The notes under the pieces are model-generated. The model did no database searches and was not told the DNA's origin. It saw only the letters and a list, made by a program, of their open reading frames with translations. A DNA stretch of 64,000 bases from Heliomicrobium gestii. GTDB taxonomy: Bacteria > Bacillota > Desulfitobacteriia > Heliobacteriales > Heliobacteriaceae. The position numbers were made by a program, and so were the translations under genes. This document shows positions 22,500-31,878 of the stretch, piece after piece; the stretch's first letter is position 1; each line of letters starts with the position of its first letter. The stretch is from assembly GCF_009877435.1 (NCBI RefSeq), contig NZ_WXEX01000011.1:1-64000 (forward strand). The letters run 5' to 3'.

Positions 22500-22811
22500 T
22501 TACATGCCCAACTGCGTCTGAACCATGCGAACCACCTCAGCGATGAACCCGCCGATCAGGGGCAGATTGAGCACCACCAACTCACGCAGGATCAGCAAGG
22601 CCACGGCGCCCAGAACGGTAAAGCCGATGGTCATGCCGAGCCCGCGCGCCATCCCGGCTAGGAAGTTCAGGTATAAGAGCCGCTTGGGGTCGTTAAAGAG
22701 GTCAACATACTCGGCCACACGGATCTTTTCCATGTCCACCGCCAGCGTGGCGATCCGCTCGTTGAGCGATTCGACGAGTCGCCTGTCGACCTGTGGCTGT
22801 TCTCTTTCCAT
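22500..22811 (-). CDS. DUF5665 membrane protein
   Basis: 103 residues from ATG 22811, which follows AGGTGGGC. A longer frame to 22868 has no better site. The segment AEYVDLFNDPKRLLYLNFLAGMARG is the family mark. Two hydrophobic helices follow, with a C-terminal tail. It is common in Clostridia and of unknown function. No neighbour indicates a role. Confidence 0.75.
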   Translation of the reverse strand: MEREQPQVDRRLVESLNERIATLAVDMEKIRVAEYVDLFNDPKRLLYLNFLAGMARGLGMTIGFTVLGAVALLILRELVVLNLPLIGGFIAEVVRMVQTQLGM

Positions 22812-22938
22812 TTTGCCCACCTGCCTGGGCATAGTATGTGCCATGATTTTACTGCTCATGAAAGGCATTTACGAGATCCCATCGATAAACCAACCAATTT
22901 ATATTTTCGGATTTATTGTTCAAACAGCATTAAATCGC

Positions 22939-23170
22939 TTATATAGTTTTTTTCAAAATATCTGCTAGCGCAATCGCAAAAACATATAACATCAATTGAG
23001 CATATTGATTTGTATAACCAAACAAAACTAAAACCAGAGCAACGAGAAAAGCAATGTTAATTACAATGATAAATATAAAAAATATTTTTTCTTGTTTCTT
23101 TTGATTCACTATATTTCCAAAAAAACAACGCAATTATGGTTACCGTAACGCTATAGAATATAAAACTCAT
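22939..23170 (-). pseudogene. small AT-rich membrane protein gene with a poly-T frameshift
   Basis: An ATG at 23168-23170 with a well-placed AGGAGG (23175-23180) opens the frame MSFIFYSVTVTIIALF. At a run of seven T (minus strand; 23119-23125) the frame is lost. With six T it would continue GNIVNQKKQEKIFFIFII to the stop at 22939, giving about 76 residues with three hydrophobic segments. Without the upstream part, GTG at 23109 could start a 56-residue protein. The region is much richer in A and T than its neighbours. Spacer 23171-23320 holds no gene. Confidence 0.5.
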
Positions 23171-23323
23171 AGTTCCTCCTATCTTTTTCTAAAATCTCAA
23201 AGATTAGAAACATAAATAGACTTACTCTCATCTTTTGAAAATAATATGTAACATTCTTTCTATTATTTTATCTTTTTTCCTTCCATCCAAACTAAACCCA
23301 ATCCAGTAAAATCCTATCGTATA

Positions 23324-23360
23324 AATAGAAAAAAGCTGCCTCTCCATTTGAAAGGCAGCC
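23324..23360 (-). terminator. terminator after the PFL-family gene
   Basis: GCTGCCTTT pairs with GAGGCAGC, followed on the minus strand by TTTTTT, about 35 bases beyond the stop at 23394. Confidence 0.85.
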
Positions 23361-23393
23361 TGCTGATTTATATTGAAGAAAGAAAACAGCGAT

Positions 23394-24761
23394 CTAGTTA
23401 TTCAACGCCTGCAACGGCGCCGGAATCCGCCCGCCCCTCGCCACAAAGGAGGCCGAACTGAACCCGTGAACCGGCATGACCGGCGCGTGACCAAGCAATC
23501 CGCCGAACTCCACATGATCGCCCACCTTTTTGCCGGGCACGGGGATGATGCGGACGGCCGTCGTTTTGCGGTTGATCATGCCGATGGCCGCTTCGTCGGC
23601 GATGATGGCCGAGATCGTCTCGGCCGGCGTGTCGCCGGGGATAGCGATCATGTCGAGGCCGACAGAGCAGACACAGGTCATCGCTTCCAACTTGTCCAGC
23701 GTCAGGGCGCCCACCTCGACAGCGGCGATCATGCCGGCGTCTTCGCTGACCGGGATGAAGGCGCCTGACAGGCCGCCGACGTAGGATGATGCCATGGCGC
23801 CGCCCTTTTTCACGGCGTCGTTGAGCATGGCCAATGCGGCCGTCGTGCCGTGGGTGCCGCAGCGCTCCAGGCCCATCGCTTCCAGGATGTCAGCGACGCT
23901 GTCGCCGATGGCCGGCGTCGGCGCCAGGGACAGGTCGACGATGCCGAAGGGCACGCCGAGCCGTTCCGAAGCGGCCCGGCCGACCAGTTCACCCATGCGG
24001 GTGATCTTGAAGGCCGTCTCTTTGATGATCGACGCCAGTTCGCCGAAGTCGCAGCCGGGCTTTTTGCGGACGGCGTTCAGGACGACGCCGGGGCCGCTGA
24101 CGCCGACGTTGATGACACACTCCGGTTCGCCGACGCCGTGGAACGCGCCGGCCATAAAGGGGTTGTCCTCAGGGACGTTGCAGAAGACGACCAGCTTGGC
24201 GCAGCCCAGTCCGTCACGGTCCGCTGTCGCTTCAGCGGCCGCCTTGACGATCCGGCCCATGAGCGCCACGGCGTCCATGTTGATGCCGGCCTTGGTGGTG
24301 GCCACATTGACGGAGGCGCAGACGCGCTCGGTGACGGCCAATGCTTCTGGCAACGATTCGATCAGCGCCCGGTCGCCGGGGGTCATCCCCTTGTGGACGA
24401 GGGCCGAGTAGCCGCCGATGAAGTTGACGCCCACCGTCTTGGCGGCGTCGTCCAGGGCTTTGGCGACGGTGACATAGCCATCCAGGCCCATGCTCTCGGC
24501 GATGAGGGAGATGGGGGTGACAGAGATGCGCTTGTTGATGATGGGGATGCCGTAACGGCCTTCGATCTCCTCCCCCGTCTTGACGAGGTTGCCGGCCATG
24601 CGGGTCACCTTGTCATAGACGGCCTTCGCTGTCGCCGCCGCGTCGGTGCGGCAGCAGTCGCGCAGGGAGATCCCCATGGTGATGGTGCGGATGTCCAGAT
24701 TCTCCATCTGAACCATGCGGATGGTTTCCATGATCTCCTGGGGCGATATGGAAAGGGGCAT
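23394..24761 (-). CDS. PFL family protein (UPF0210/DUF711)
   Basis: 455 residues from ATG 24761 after GGGAGGG. The family is related to pyruvate formate-lyase by fold, is found with an ACT-domain gene in many Firmicutes and has no established reaction. Visible conserved parts are [20 protein letters not shown] at the N-terminus, [31 protein letters not shown] and [20 protein letters not shown]. No glycyl-radical motif of true PFL is seen. It forms a pair with the ACT gene upstream (34 bases apart). Confidence 0.9.
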   Translation of the reverse strand: MPLSISPQEIMETIRMVQMENLDIRTITMGISLRDCCRTDAAATAKAVYDKVTRMAGNLVKTGEEIEGRYGIPIINKRISVTPISLIAESMGLDGYVTVAKALDDAAKTVGVNFIGGYSALVHKGMTPGDRALIESLPEALAVTERVCASVNVATTKAGINMDAVALMGRIVKAAAEATADRDGLGCAKLVVFCNVPEDNPFMAGAFHGVGEPECVINVGVSGPGVVLNAVRKKPGCDFGELASIIKETAFKITRMGELVGRAASERLGVPFGIVDLSLAPTPAIGDSVADILEAMGLERCGTHGTTAALAMLNDAVKKGGAMASSYVGGLSGAFIPVSEDAGMIAAVEVGALTLDKLEAMTCVCSVGLDMIAIPGDTPAETISAIIADEAAIGMINRKTTAVRIIPVPGKKVGDHVEFGGLLGHAPVMPVHGFSSASFVARGGRIPAPLQALNN

Positions 24762-24795
24762 GAATGAACCCTCCCGACCAGTGTCTTTTTCGCGG

Positions 24796-25086
24796 CTAGA
24801 TGCGGTGCATGAATTTGAAAACGTCCTCATGCTGGGCCATGATCTGGACGCCCAGTTCTTTGCCCTTCTCTTCCAGCGCCTTGCGCAGTTGATCGAAGCT
24901 GGCTTTGGCGTCGTTCATGTCGATGACCATGATCATGGTGAAGAACTCACCCTGGAGGATCGTCTGGCTGATATCGAGGATATTGGCGCCGGCGTCAGCG
25001 ATGATGGTGGCCACACTGGCGATGATCCCCACCCGGTCCGCGCCGATGACGGTGACGATGACACGGTTGTCCTTTTTCTCTGGCAT
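24796..25086 (-). CDS. ACT-domain protein (UPF0237)
   Basis: 96 residues from ATG 25086 after CAAGGAGTGG. A single ACT domain begins [23 protein letters not shown] domains bind amino acids or similar ligands. The gene regularly precedes the PFL/UPF0210 gene, and this suggests it is a ligand-sensing partner of that protein. Confidence 0.9.
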   Translation of the reverse strand: MPEKKDNRVIVTVIGADRVGIIASVATIIADAGANILDISQTILQGEFFTMIMVIDMNDAKASFDQLRKALEEKGKELGVQIMAQHEDVFKFMHRI

Positions 25087-25250
25087 TACTTTTTCCACTC
25101 CTTGCAAATCAGGGACGCCGCCCCCGGAAATACCCATTTTGAGGTATCTCCTTATTATTCGGGGCGGCGTCTCTATCTCCTGCCTGATGTCTATTTTTGT
25201 CGAAATGCGGATGACTTTGGCAAAGCAACAACCTTTTACAGGCAATCCGC

Positions 25251-25847
25251 TTATGGACGCTGTTCAAAGAGCATCTTGACGGTCTGCCCGTTTTTGATCA
25301 CCGCCGCATTGGCTTCATCAGTGTCGACATGCATCTCTGCGGCAAAGGACCCGTGCACCCGGATCAGCACATGGTCGAAGCGCAACCCCCGGGCGCCGCC
25401 CACCTCGACGGCGATGCGCTCTTTGTCTTTTAGGCCCAGTTGGGCCGCCTCTACCGTGCTCAAGTGGATGTGGCGCGCCGCTACGATGGCCCCTTCCTCC
25501 AGCGTCACCTGTCCCTGCGGCCCCACCAGGGTGATCCCCGGCGCACCGGCGAGGTCGCCCGAGTCGCGGATGACCGGCGGGATCCCCAACTTGTAGCAGT
25601 CCGTCACGGCCACCTCGACCTGGGACTGCTTGCGCAGCGGCATGAGCAATCGAACGCCCTCGATCAATCCCTTGGGCCCCATCAACGTCACCGTTTCCTT
25701 CGCGGCATACTGACCCGGCTGGGACAGGTCCTTCATCCGTTCGGGCTGGTATCCTTCGCCGAAGAGCCGGACCATGTCCGCCTCGGACAAGTGCAAATGC
25801 CGGTTGGACACGCCCACGGTGACCTCTTTTTTTGCTGCATCGAACAA
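25251..25847 (-). CDS. pduL: PduL-type phosphate acyltransferase
   Basis: 198 residues. It interconverts acyl-CoA and acyl phosphate. The two zinc-binding His segments are visible: SNRHLHLS near residue 14 and ARHIHLS near residue 123, with EMHVDTDEAN near the C-terminus. No microcompartment-targeting N-terminal helix and no shell genes are present, so it is probably a housekeeping phosphotransacetylase for acetyl-CoA to acetyl phosphate. The start codon is TTG at 25847, with AGGGG upstream. Confidence 0.93.
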   Translation of the reverse strand: MFDAAKKEVTVGVSNRHLHLSEADMVRLFGEGYQPERMKDLSQPGQYAAKETVTLMGPKGLIEGVRLLMPLRKQSQVEVAVTDCYKLGIPPVIRDSGDLAGAPGITLVGPQGQVTLEEGAIVAARHIHLSTVEAAQLGLKDKERIAVEVGGARGLRFDHVLIRVHGSFAAEMHVDTDEANAAVIKNGQTVKMLFEQRP

Positions 25848-25919
25848 AGGTCTCAGCCCCTTCTGTCATCATCCTCCATCCTGTAGGATGACCGGGGGCG
25901 GGGCCTTCGTATGAGTGGT

Positions 25920-28709
25920 TTACCCTTCCAGCGCGGCGGCGCAACGGGGGCAGACGGTCGGACGATCGGCAACGGCGCCCACTTCTTCGCTGTAGATCCA
26001 GCAGCGTTCACACTTTTGGCCCGGCGCCTTGACGACCTCGACGGCCAGACCGGCCACATCGGCCTCGCGGTAGGCTGTGGACGGCGCCCCATCGGGCGCG
26101 CCAGCCAGTTGAACGGAAGAGACGATAAAGAAGGTGGCCAGTTCTTCCCCTTCCAGGAAGCTCCGCAGATCAGCGTCGACGAAGAGGCGCACCTCGGCTT
26201 CCAGGGAATGGCCGATCACCTTGGCCTGGCGAGCCGTTTCGAGGGCTTTCGATACGACAGCGCGGATGTCGAGGAGGCGATCCACCTTTTCCGCCAGGGC
26301 GGCGTCGATGAAGCGGCTGTCGGCTTCGGGCCAGCCGGCCGTCTGGACCGTTTTCGCCCGTTCTTTCGCGCCGGGCAGGTAGCCCCAGACCTCTTCGGCG
26401 GTGAAGCTGATGAAGGGCGCCAGCATCCGCACCAGGGCGTCGGCTGTATGGTAGAGGACCGTCTGGGCCGACCGGCGCGCCAGCGACTTGGCCGGCGAGG
26501 CGTAGAGGCGATCCTTGATGATATCGAGGTAAATGGCGCTCATGTCGACAGCGCAGAAGTTGTGGACGGCGTGGTAGACGACGTGGAACTCGTAGTTCCG
26601 GCAGGCGGCGGTGATGCGCTGGATCAGCTTGTGCAACAGCATCATGGCCCAGCGGTCCAGTTCGGTCATCGACTCGAAGGGCACCGCGTCCGTTTTCGGG
26701 TCGAAGTCAGCGATGTTGCCCAGGAAATAGCGGAAGGTGTTGCGGATCTTGCGGTAGCCGTCGGCCGTTTGACGCATGATGTTCGGCGACGCCGCCACGT
26801 CGTTCCGGTAGTCGACCGATGCGACCCAGAGGCGCAGGATGTCAGCGCCCATGTCCTTGATCACATCCTGGGGCTCGACGCCGTTGCCCAGGGATTTGGA
26901 CATCTTGCGACCCTGCTCGTCGACGAGGAAGCCGTGGGTGAGGACGGCTTTGTACGGCGCCACACCTTTGGTCGCCACCGACGTGGACAGGGACGAGTTG
27001 AACCAGCCACGGTGCTGATCTGAGCCTTCCAGGTAGAGATCGGCCGGGAAATGCAGATCCTCCCGTGTCTCGAGCACCGCCGCATGGGAGGATCCCGAGT
27101 CAAACCAGACATCCATGATATCTGTCTCTTTGCGGAACTTGCCGTGGCCGCACTTGCCGCAGGTCAGGCCCGGCGGGACGAGGTCGTCGGCCTCACGGGC
27201 AAACCAGACGTCAGAGCCCTCTTTGCGGAAGAGCCCTTGGATGTGGGTGATCGTCTCGTCGTTGATGATCGCCTCGCCGCAGTCGGCGCAGTAGAAGATG
27301 GGGATCGGCACGCCCCAGGTCCGCTGCCGCGAGATGCACCAGTCGCCCCGGTCGGCGACCATGTTGTAGATGCGGTCGCGGCCCCAGGCGGGAATCCAGC
27401 GCACCTTGTCGATCGCTTCCAGGGCCTCTTTGCGGAAGCCGTCAATGGAAGCGAACCACTGCTCGGTGGCCCGGAAAAGGATGGGGTGCTTGCAGCGCCA
27501 GCAGTGGGGGTATTGGTGCTTGATCTTGCCGGCCCGGATCAGCAGGCCCCGCTCCTTCAACTCCTCGATCACGGCGGGGTTCGCCTGCGTCGTCGTCATG
27601 CCGGCAAAAGGGCCGCCTTCAGCGGTAAACTTGCCCCGGTTGTCAACCGGCGAGATGACCTCCAAATTGTAGGCTTTGCCGACCTGAAAGTCTTCCACGC
27701 CATGGCCCGGCGCCGTGTGAACGCAGCCGGTGCCCTGTTCCAGGGTGACATGCTCGCCCAGGATCACCAGCGAATCGCGCTCGAAAAAGGGATGCTTGCA
27801 GACGAGACGCTCCAGGTCCTTACCGGTGAACTCCTGCTCGATCTGGCCGCCTTCCAGGCCCGTGTCAGCCATGAACTTGGCCAGCAGTTCCTTCGCCACA
27901 AGCAGCCGGTCTTCACCGAAACGAACGAGGACATAGGCGAATTCGGGATGCACGGTGACAGCCACGTTGGCCGGCAGCGTCCAGGGCGTCGTCGTCCAGA
28001 TGACCACATAGGCGTCTTTGCCATCGAAGAGGCCTTTGGCGTCCCGAAGGGGAAACTTCACATAAATGGAGGGCGATTCCTTGTCGGCGTACTCGACCTC
28101 CGCCTCGGCCAGGGCCGTCTCACAGGAGGCGCACCAATAGACCGGCTTCAGTCCCTTGTAGATGTAGCCTTTTTTGGCCATTTCGCCGAAGACGCCGATC
28201 TGGGCGGCTTCAAACTCCGGCTTCAGCGTCACATAGGGGTGATCCCAGTCGCCGCGCACGCCAAGGCGTTTGAAGCCCTTGCGCTGGATGTCCACGTATT
28301 TCAGGGCATATTCCTGGCAGCGGCGGCGGAACTCGACAGTGGAAACGGCATGACGGTTCAAGCCGAGGGCTTTGATGGCTTGCTGTTCGATGGGCAGGCC
28401 ATGGGTGTCCCAGCCCGGCACATAGGGGGCGTCATAGCCGTCCATGGAGTGAAACTTGACGATGAAATCCTTGAGCACCTTGTTCAGCGTATGACCCAAG
28501 TGGATGTCGCCGTTGGCGTAGGGCGGGCCGTCGTGGAGAATGAATTTCGGCTTGCCGGCGTTGGCCTTGGCCACCTCCCGGTAGAGGTCGATCTCTTCCC
28601 AGAACTTGATCATATCGGGTTCCCGTTTCGGCAGGTTCGCCCGCATGGGAAACTCCGTCTGGGGCAGATTGAGCGTCTTGCTGTAGTCGGGGCTTTCCTT
28701 CCCGTTCAC
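25920..28709 (-). CDS. ileS: isoleucyl-tRNA synthetase
   Basis: 929 residues with GTG start after TGAGGTGAGAGG. It charges tRNA-Ile. The class I HIGH motif is HLGHTLN (about residue 68) and KMSKS is KMSKSLGNG (about 605), with the editing domain between them. The C-terminal zinc site is CERCWIYSEEVG ... CPRC, as in bacterial-type IleRS. It is preceded by a T-box leader and its own promoter. Confidence 0.98.
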   Translation of the reverse strand: MNGKESPDYSKTLNLPQTEFPMRANLPKREPDMIKFWEEIDLYREVAKANAGKPKFILHDGPPYANGDIHLGHTLNKVLKDFIVKFHSMDGYDAPYVPGWDTHGLPIEQQAIKALGLNRHAVSTVEFRRRCQEYALKYVDIQRKGFKRLGVRGDWDHPYVTLKPEFEAAQIGVFGEMAKKGYIYKGLKPVYWCASCETALAEAEVEYADKESPSIYVKFPLRDAKGLFDGKDAYVVIWTTTPWTLPANVAVTVHPEFAYVLVRFGEDRLLVAKELLAKFMADTGLEGGQIEQEFTGKDLERLVCKHPFFERDSLVILGEHVTLEQGTGCVHTAPGHGVEDFQVGKAYNLEVISPVDNRGKFTAEGGPFAGMTTTQANPAVIEELKERGLLIRAGKIKHQYPHCWRCKHPILFRATEQWFASIDGFRKEALEAIDKVRWIPAWGRDRIYNMVADRGDWCISRQRTWGVPIPIFYCADCGEAIINDETITHIQGLFRKEGSDVWFAREADDLVPPGLTCGKCGHGKFRKETDIMDVWFDSGSSHAAVLETREDLHFPADLYLEGSDQHRGWFNSSLSTSVATKGVAPYKAVLTHGFLVDEQGRKMSKSLGNGVEPQDVIKDMGADILRLWVASVDYRNDVAASPNIMRQTADGYRKIRNTFRYFLGNIADFDPKTDAVPFESMTELDRWAMMLLHKLIQRITAACRNYEFHVVYHAVHNFCAVDMSAIYLDIIKDRLYASPAKSLARRSAQTVLYHTADALVRMLAPFISFTAEEVWGYLPGAKERAKTVQTAGWPEADSRFIDAALAEKVDRLLDIRAVVSKALETARQAKVIGHSLEAEVRLFVDADLRSFLEGEELATFFIVSSVQLAGAPDGAPSTAYREADVAGLAVEVVKAPGQKCERCWIYSEEVGAVADRPTVCPRCAAALEG

Positions 28710-28732
28710 TTGCCTCTCACCTCATTTAAAAC

Positions 28733-28770
28733 TAAAAAAACCCTCTCCCCTGTGAAAAGGGGCGAGAGTT
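28733..28770 (-). terminator. T-box terminator
   Basis: CTCTCGCCCCTTTTCACAGGGGAGAGGG, a strong stem, is followed by TTTTTTTAG directly upstream of the ileS ribosome binding site. It is the off-state structure of the leader. Confidence 0.9.
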
Positions 28771-29065
28771 CCCTCGCGGTTCCACCCTTGTTCGTTCCGC
28801 TCCGGCGCGCAAAGCAACCAGGCTCCCGCGCTGTTTCCTATAGTGCGGTTTAGCGCGTGCACCAAGCGGACACCTCTTGTATGCGCGTAACGGCCGCTGC
28901 CGGCGCCGCCTACTCCTGTTCAGCGACGCAGCTCCCGGGGGATATGCGGATAGCGCCCTTGCCCTGGCTTCCACCGTCCCAGGTTCGCTGTCAAGTCGGT
29001 ATACACGCACCTGTCCCGTTCAATGCTGTTCGATCCTATCCACGGCAATTCATTTTGACGCAGAA
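28733..29065 (-). promoter_or_regulatory. T-box leader of ileS
   Basis: The conserved T-box AGGGTGGAACCGCG occupies 28775-28788 (minus strand) and precedes the terminator at 28733-28770. The upstream ~280 bases hold stem I. An ATC triplet in the segment around GGCGCTATCCGC is the likely isoleucine specifier. Uncharged tRNA-Ile should favour the antiterminator. Exact stem borders were not folded. Confidence 0.88.
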
Positions 29066-29076
29066 TGCGCAGAAAC

Positions 29077-29106
29077 ATTATACCGAAAGACAGGATCAGA
29101 TGTCAA
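29077..29106 (-). promoter_or_regulatory. sigma-A promoter of the T-box-ileS unit
   Basis: TTGACA (29101-29106) and TATAAT (29077-29082) match the consensus exactly, with an 18-base spacer. The -35 element overlaps the last codons of the DUF167 gene. Confidence 0.8.
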
Positions 29107-29383
29107 ACTTCTTCCGTAAATCCTCCGGGGTGATCGCGTCCACTTCCAACGTCTTCAGGCGCGATGTCTCGCCCGCCACCAGGCGTACCTGGCTGCGGGG
29201 AACGCCGAAAGCCTTGGCAAAAAACTGCAGGCAGGCGGCGTTGGCTTCGCCGTCGACAGGCGGCGCTGTCAAGCGGACCTTCAAGGCATCATCGAGGAGA
29301 CCGCAGACCTCGTTTTTCGATGCCCGCGGCTGCAGGCGGATCTTGAAGCGAATGCCGCCGGGTCGTTCCTGGATCCAGAGCAT
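29096..29383 (-). CDS. DUF167 / UPF0235 (YggU) protein
   Basis: 95 residues, a single DUF167 domain: IRLQPRASKNEVCG and LTAPPVDGEANAACLQFFAKAFGV are the family marks. The role is unknown; it is small, soluble and widespread. It follows divIVA directly (one shared or adjacent base) and is the last gene of the division-linked cluster. Confidence 0.9.
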   Translation of the reverse strand: MLWIQERPGGIRFKIRLQPRASKNEVCGLLDDALKVRLTAPPVDGEANAACLQFFAKAFGVPRSQVRLVAGETSRLKTLEVDAITPEDLRKKFDI

Positions 29384-29913
29384 CAGCCGGCCTGCTCCTC
29401 TTTATCCAACACAGCCGCCTGCGACCAGGGCCTGGCGTCGGCATAGGGCTCCACCATGCCGGCCATCCCTTCCCAATCCTCTCCCTTGACCGACTCCAGT
29501 TGCGACAGCAGCATAGCCCGGAACTGAACACGGAACTGGCGGAACTGGTTGCGCAGGTGTTCGTACTGGCGTTCCATCTCCTGCTGTTTCGTTCGCGCCG
29601 CCGCCACGATCTGATCCGCCTGGAGTTGAGCCTCCCTCAGCCGCACCTCCGCCTCCCGTTCGGCAGAAGCCCGCTGTTCATCGGCCGTTTTCTGCGCCAG
29701 CACCAATGTGCTGTTCAAGGTCTCCTCCAGTTGGCGATAACGAGACAGGTTTTCCTCGCAGCGGGCAACCTGTTCCTTCAGGAGGAGGTTTTCCTTGTAC
29801 AATTCCTCAAACGACTGGGCCGCCTGACGCTGAAACTCTTCCACCTCTTCCGGCTTGTAGCCCCAGGCGCCCTTGCGAAACTCTTTCTGGTGGATATCAA
29901 GCGGTGTCAGCAT
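29383..29913 (-). CDS. divIVA: DivIVA-family cell division / polarity protein
   Basis: 176 residues. The N-terminal membrane-binding segment is LTPLDIHQKEFRKGAWGYKPEEVEEF (Phe and Arg/Lys at the tip), followed by a long coiled coil (about residues 30-150). DivIVA marks curved membrane at septa and poles and recruits division or sporulation proteins. The ATG follows AAGGAGGGTAACC. The position after ylmH is as in Bacillus. Confidence 0.95.
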   Translation of the reverse strand: MLTPLDIHQKEFRKGAWGYKPEEVEEFQRQAAQSFEELYKENLLLKEQVARCEENLSRYRQLEETLNSTLVLAQKTADEQRASAEREAEVRLREAQLQADQIVAAARTKQQEMERQYEHLRNQFRQFRVQFRAMLLSQLESVKGEDWEGMAGMVEPYADARPWSQAAVLDKEEQAG

Positions 29914-29932
29914 GGTTACCCTCCTTGTCCTG

Positions 29933-30724
29933 TTAGCGGTCGGCCGGTTGCCAGACCGTCAACCGGATGCGTCCCTTTTTCGTCTCGCCGCCGACGCCGC
30001 GCAGTATGGCCCGTCCAAAACCGCGCAACGAGAGGATGTCCCCCTCATCAGCCCCTTTGCTCCCGTCGGTCATCTCAAGGCCGTTCACCTTCAACAACCC
30101 CCGTCCGATGGCCTCATCGGCCCGCGAACGGGAGAGATGCCAGATCGCGGCGATCAGCGCATCGAGACGCAAGGAAGCTACCGTGAGGGTCCGTTCCTCT
30201 CCCTCATCGACGAAAGCCGGAACATTCCCGTCATCGATGAGGCGGATCGAGAGGTCTGACTGGCGCACCTGGCGCCACTGGGACTCCACATACGGGGCCA
30301 CGTCCGCGTCCAGGGCGACAGCGCAGCCCCGCTCCGTCAACTTGAGATCGCCCACCTTCTCCCGGCGGATCCCCAACCCCAGCAAGGCCCCCAGGTAATC
30401 CCGGTGGCCGATTGTTTCGACATTGCCGCTCGGCTCCCCCAATAGCCAGCAGATCCGGCTGTCTGGCCAATCATCCTCATGGGGAAGGAGCACCAACCGC
30501 TGGCGTTCGGCCCCCTCATAGCCCCCGTCGGCCACATGGGGGACGCCCTCAGGCCCGCGCAGGAGATCCTGAGCGGCTTTGCGCAGGTACGGTTCCAGAA
30601 AATCGGTCACCTGTTGCCGGTAGGTGCGCCGGCACTGTTCCGCCTGATCGAGGATCCGGGCCAGCTTTTCCCGCCCTTCTCCAGGCGGCAGGTGGGAAAA
30701 GCGTCGTTCACGAGACGATCCCAT
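29933..30724 (-). CDS. ylmH: YlmH-type S4-domain RNA-binding protein
   Basis: 263 residues. The C-terminal S4 domain (about residues 190-250: LTVASLRLDALIAAIWHLSR, then KGLLKVNGLEM-like) binds RNA. The N-terminal part is the conserved YlmH domain with YEGAERQRLVLLPHE. In Firmicutes YlmH is linked to ribosome quality control and cell division. The stop of yggT and this ATG are adjacent (TAA then ATG). Confidence 0.92.
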   Translation of the reverse strand: MGSSRERRFSHLPPGEGREKLARILDQAEQCRRTYRQQVTDFLEPYLRKAAQDLLRGPEGVPHVADGGYEGAERQRLVLLPHEDDWPDSRICWLLGEPSGNVETIGHRDYLGALLGLGIRREKVGDLKLTERGCAVALDADVAPYVESQWRQVRQSDLSIRLIDDGNVPAFVDEGEERTLTVASLRLDALIAAIWHLSRSRADEAIGRGLLKVNGLEMTDGSKGADEGDILSLRGFGRAILRGVGGETKKGRIRLTVWQPADR

Positions 30725-30991
30725 TTAGAACATCAGTTGGAGCAGCGCCCGCTCCAACACCTCCAGCAGGATATAGGCGACGATGGGGGAAAAATCGAGG
30801 GGCAACGACGCCGGCATGGGGATGATCCGGCGCAGCGGCGACAGGACGGGTTCGGTGATGTCATAGATAAAGCGGATGATCGTCCCATCGGGGTTGTGGG
30901 GGAAATAGGAGAGGATCACCCGGATGACGATGAGAAACTTAAGCACCTCAAAAGCAATGTTGACAATCTGATAGGTCTCTCCGATTCCCAA
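30725..30991 (-). CDS. yggT: YggT family membrane protein
   Basis: 88 residues with two hydrophobic segments and the family motif ILSYFPHNPDG followed by DITEPVLSPLRRIIP. It may help chromosome or division-site organisation at the membrane; the mechanism is unclear. The start is TTG at 30991 after GGAGGGTGAC. Confidence 0.92.
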   Translation of the reverse strand: MGIGETYQIVNIAFEVLKFLIVIRVILSYFPHNPDGTIIRFIYDITEPVLSPLRRIIPMPASLPLDFSPIVAYILLEVLERALLQLMF

Positions 30992-31039
30992 AAGTCACCC
31001 TCCATTTCATGCAAGAACCCGGCGGTGGGCCGGGTCATT

Positions 31040-31864
31040 TCATCGGGAACCTGACAGTTCACGAGCGCGACGTGTTCCCTCGTGAACGGCAGCGTAAACA
31101 GCCGAACGGAGACCGCCGTCTTCCAGCGCTTGCACACCGGCGATGGTGGTGCCGCCGGGAGAGGTCACCTTGTCCCGTTCAATCGCGGGATGGTTGCCGG
31201 TGCGCCGGATCATCTCGGCCGAACCGGTCACCGTCTGCAAGGCCAAGCGACGAGCCAGGTCACGGGGCAGCCCTTCTTTGACGCCGGCATCGATCAGCGC
31301 TTCGATAAACAGATACACATAGGCGGGACCGCTGCCGCTCAAGCCGGTCACCGCATCCAGGTACGGTTCCGGCAGCACCTCGGCAACGCCGACGGCCTCC
31401 AGCAGTTGGCGCGCCGCCTCCACATCGGCGTCAGCGGCGCCCCGTCCGCCCGAGAGAGCCGACGCGCCCATGCCGACAAGGGCCGGCGTGTTGGGCATCA
31501 CCCGCACGATGGGGATCTCTGGCGACAACCAGTCTTCCAATTGGGCCAAGGTGATCCCGGCAGCGATGGAGATGACCAGTTGACTCGGTTCGATGACATC
31601 TTTGAGCGGCGCCAGCACAGCCGGCAGGACCTGGGGCTTCACAGCCAGCACGAGAATGTCTGAGCGGCGGCAAACGTCAACGTTGTCGCCGGTGACGGTG
31701 ACGCCGAGTTGCTCATGGAGCATCTCCCGGCGCGCCGGCGATACATCGGAAACAGTCAGGCTGTCGGCCGGCACGTGCGCAACGAGGCCGCGCAAGAGCG
31801 CTTCCGCCATAGCCCCGCCGCCGATGAATCCGATCCGGCGTCCTTCCAATTGGGAACCCTTCAC
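31040..31864 (-). CDS. proC: pyrroline-5-carboxylate reductase
   Basis: 274 residues. It reduces pyrroline-5-carboxylate to proline with NAD(P)H. The N-terminal Rossmann motif is IGFIGGGAMAEALLRG. IVRVMPNTPALVGMGASAL and LSGSGPAYVYLFIEALIDAG are the family marks, and TVTGSAEMI and SPGGTTIAG lie near the C-terminus. The start is GTG at 31864 after TAGGAGGT. Location within the sepF-yggT cluster is common in Clostridia. Confidence 0.97.
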   Translation of the reverse strand: MKGSQLEGRRIGFIGGGAMAEALLRGLVAHVPADSLTVSDVSPARREMLHEQLGVTVTGDNVDVCRRSDILVLAVKPQVLPAVLAPLKDVIEPSQLVISIAAGITLAQLEDWLSPEIPIVRVMPNTPALVGMGASALSGGRGAADADVEAARQLLEAVGVAEVLPEPYLDAVTGLSGSGPAYVYLFIEALIDAGVKEGLPRDLARRLALQTVTGSAEMIRRTGNHPAIERDKVTSPGGTTIAGVQALEDGGLRSAVYAAVHEGTRRARELSGSR

Positions 31865-31878
31865 TGAAGCCAGACCTC

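Noticed and set aside
23394-24761. true pyruvate formate-lyase
   Set aside because: No RVxGY glycyl-radical loop and no Cys-Cys active site; the sequence fits the UPF0210 family.
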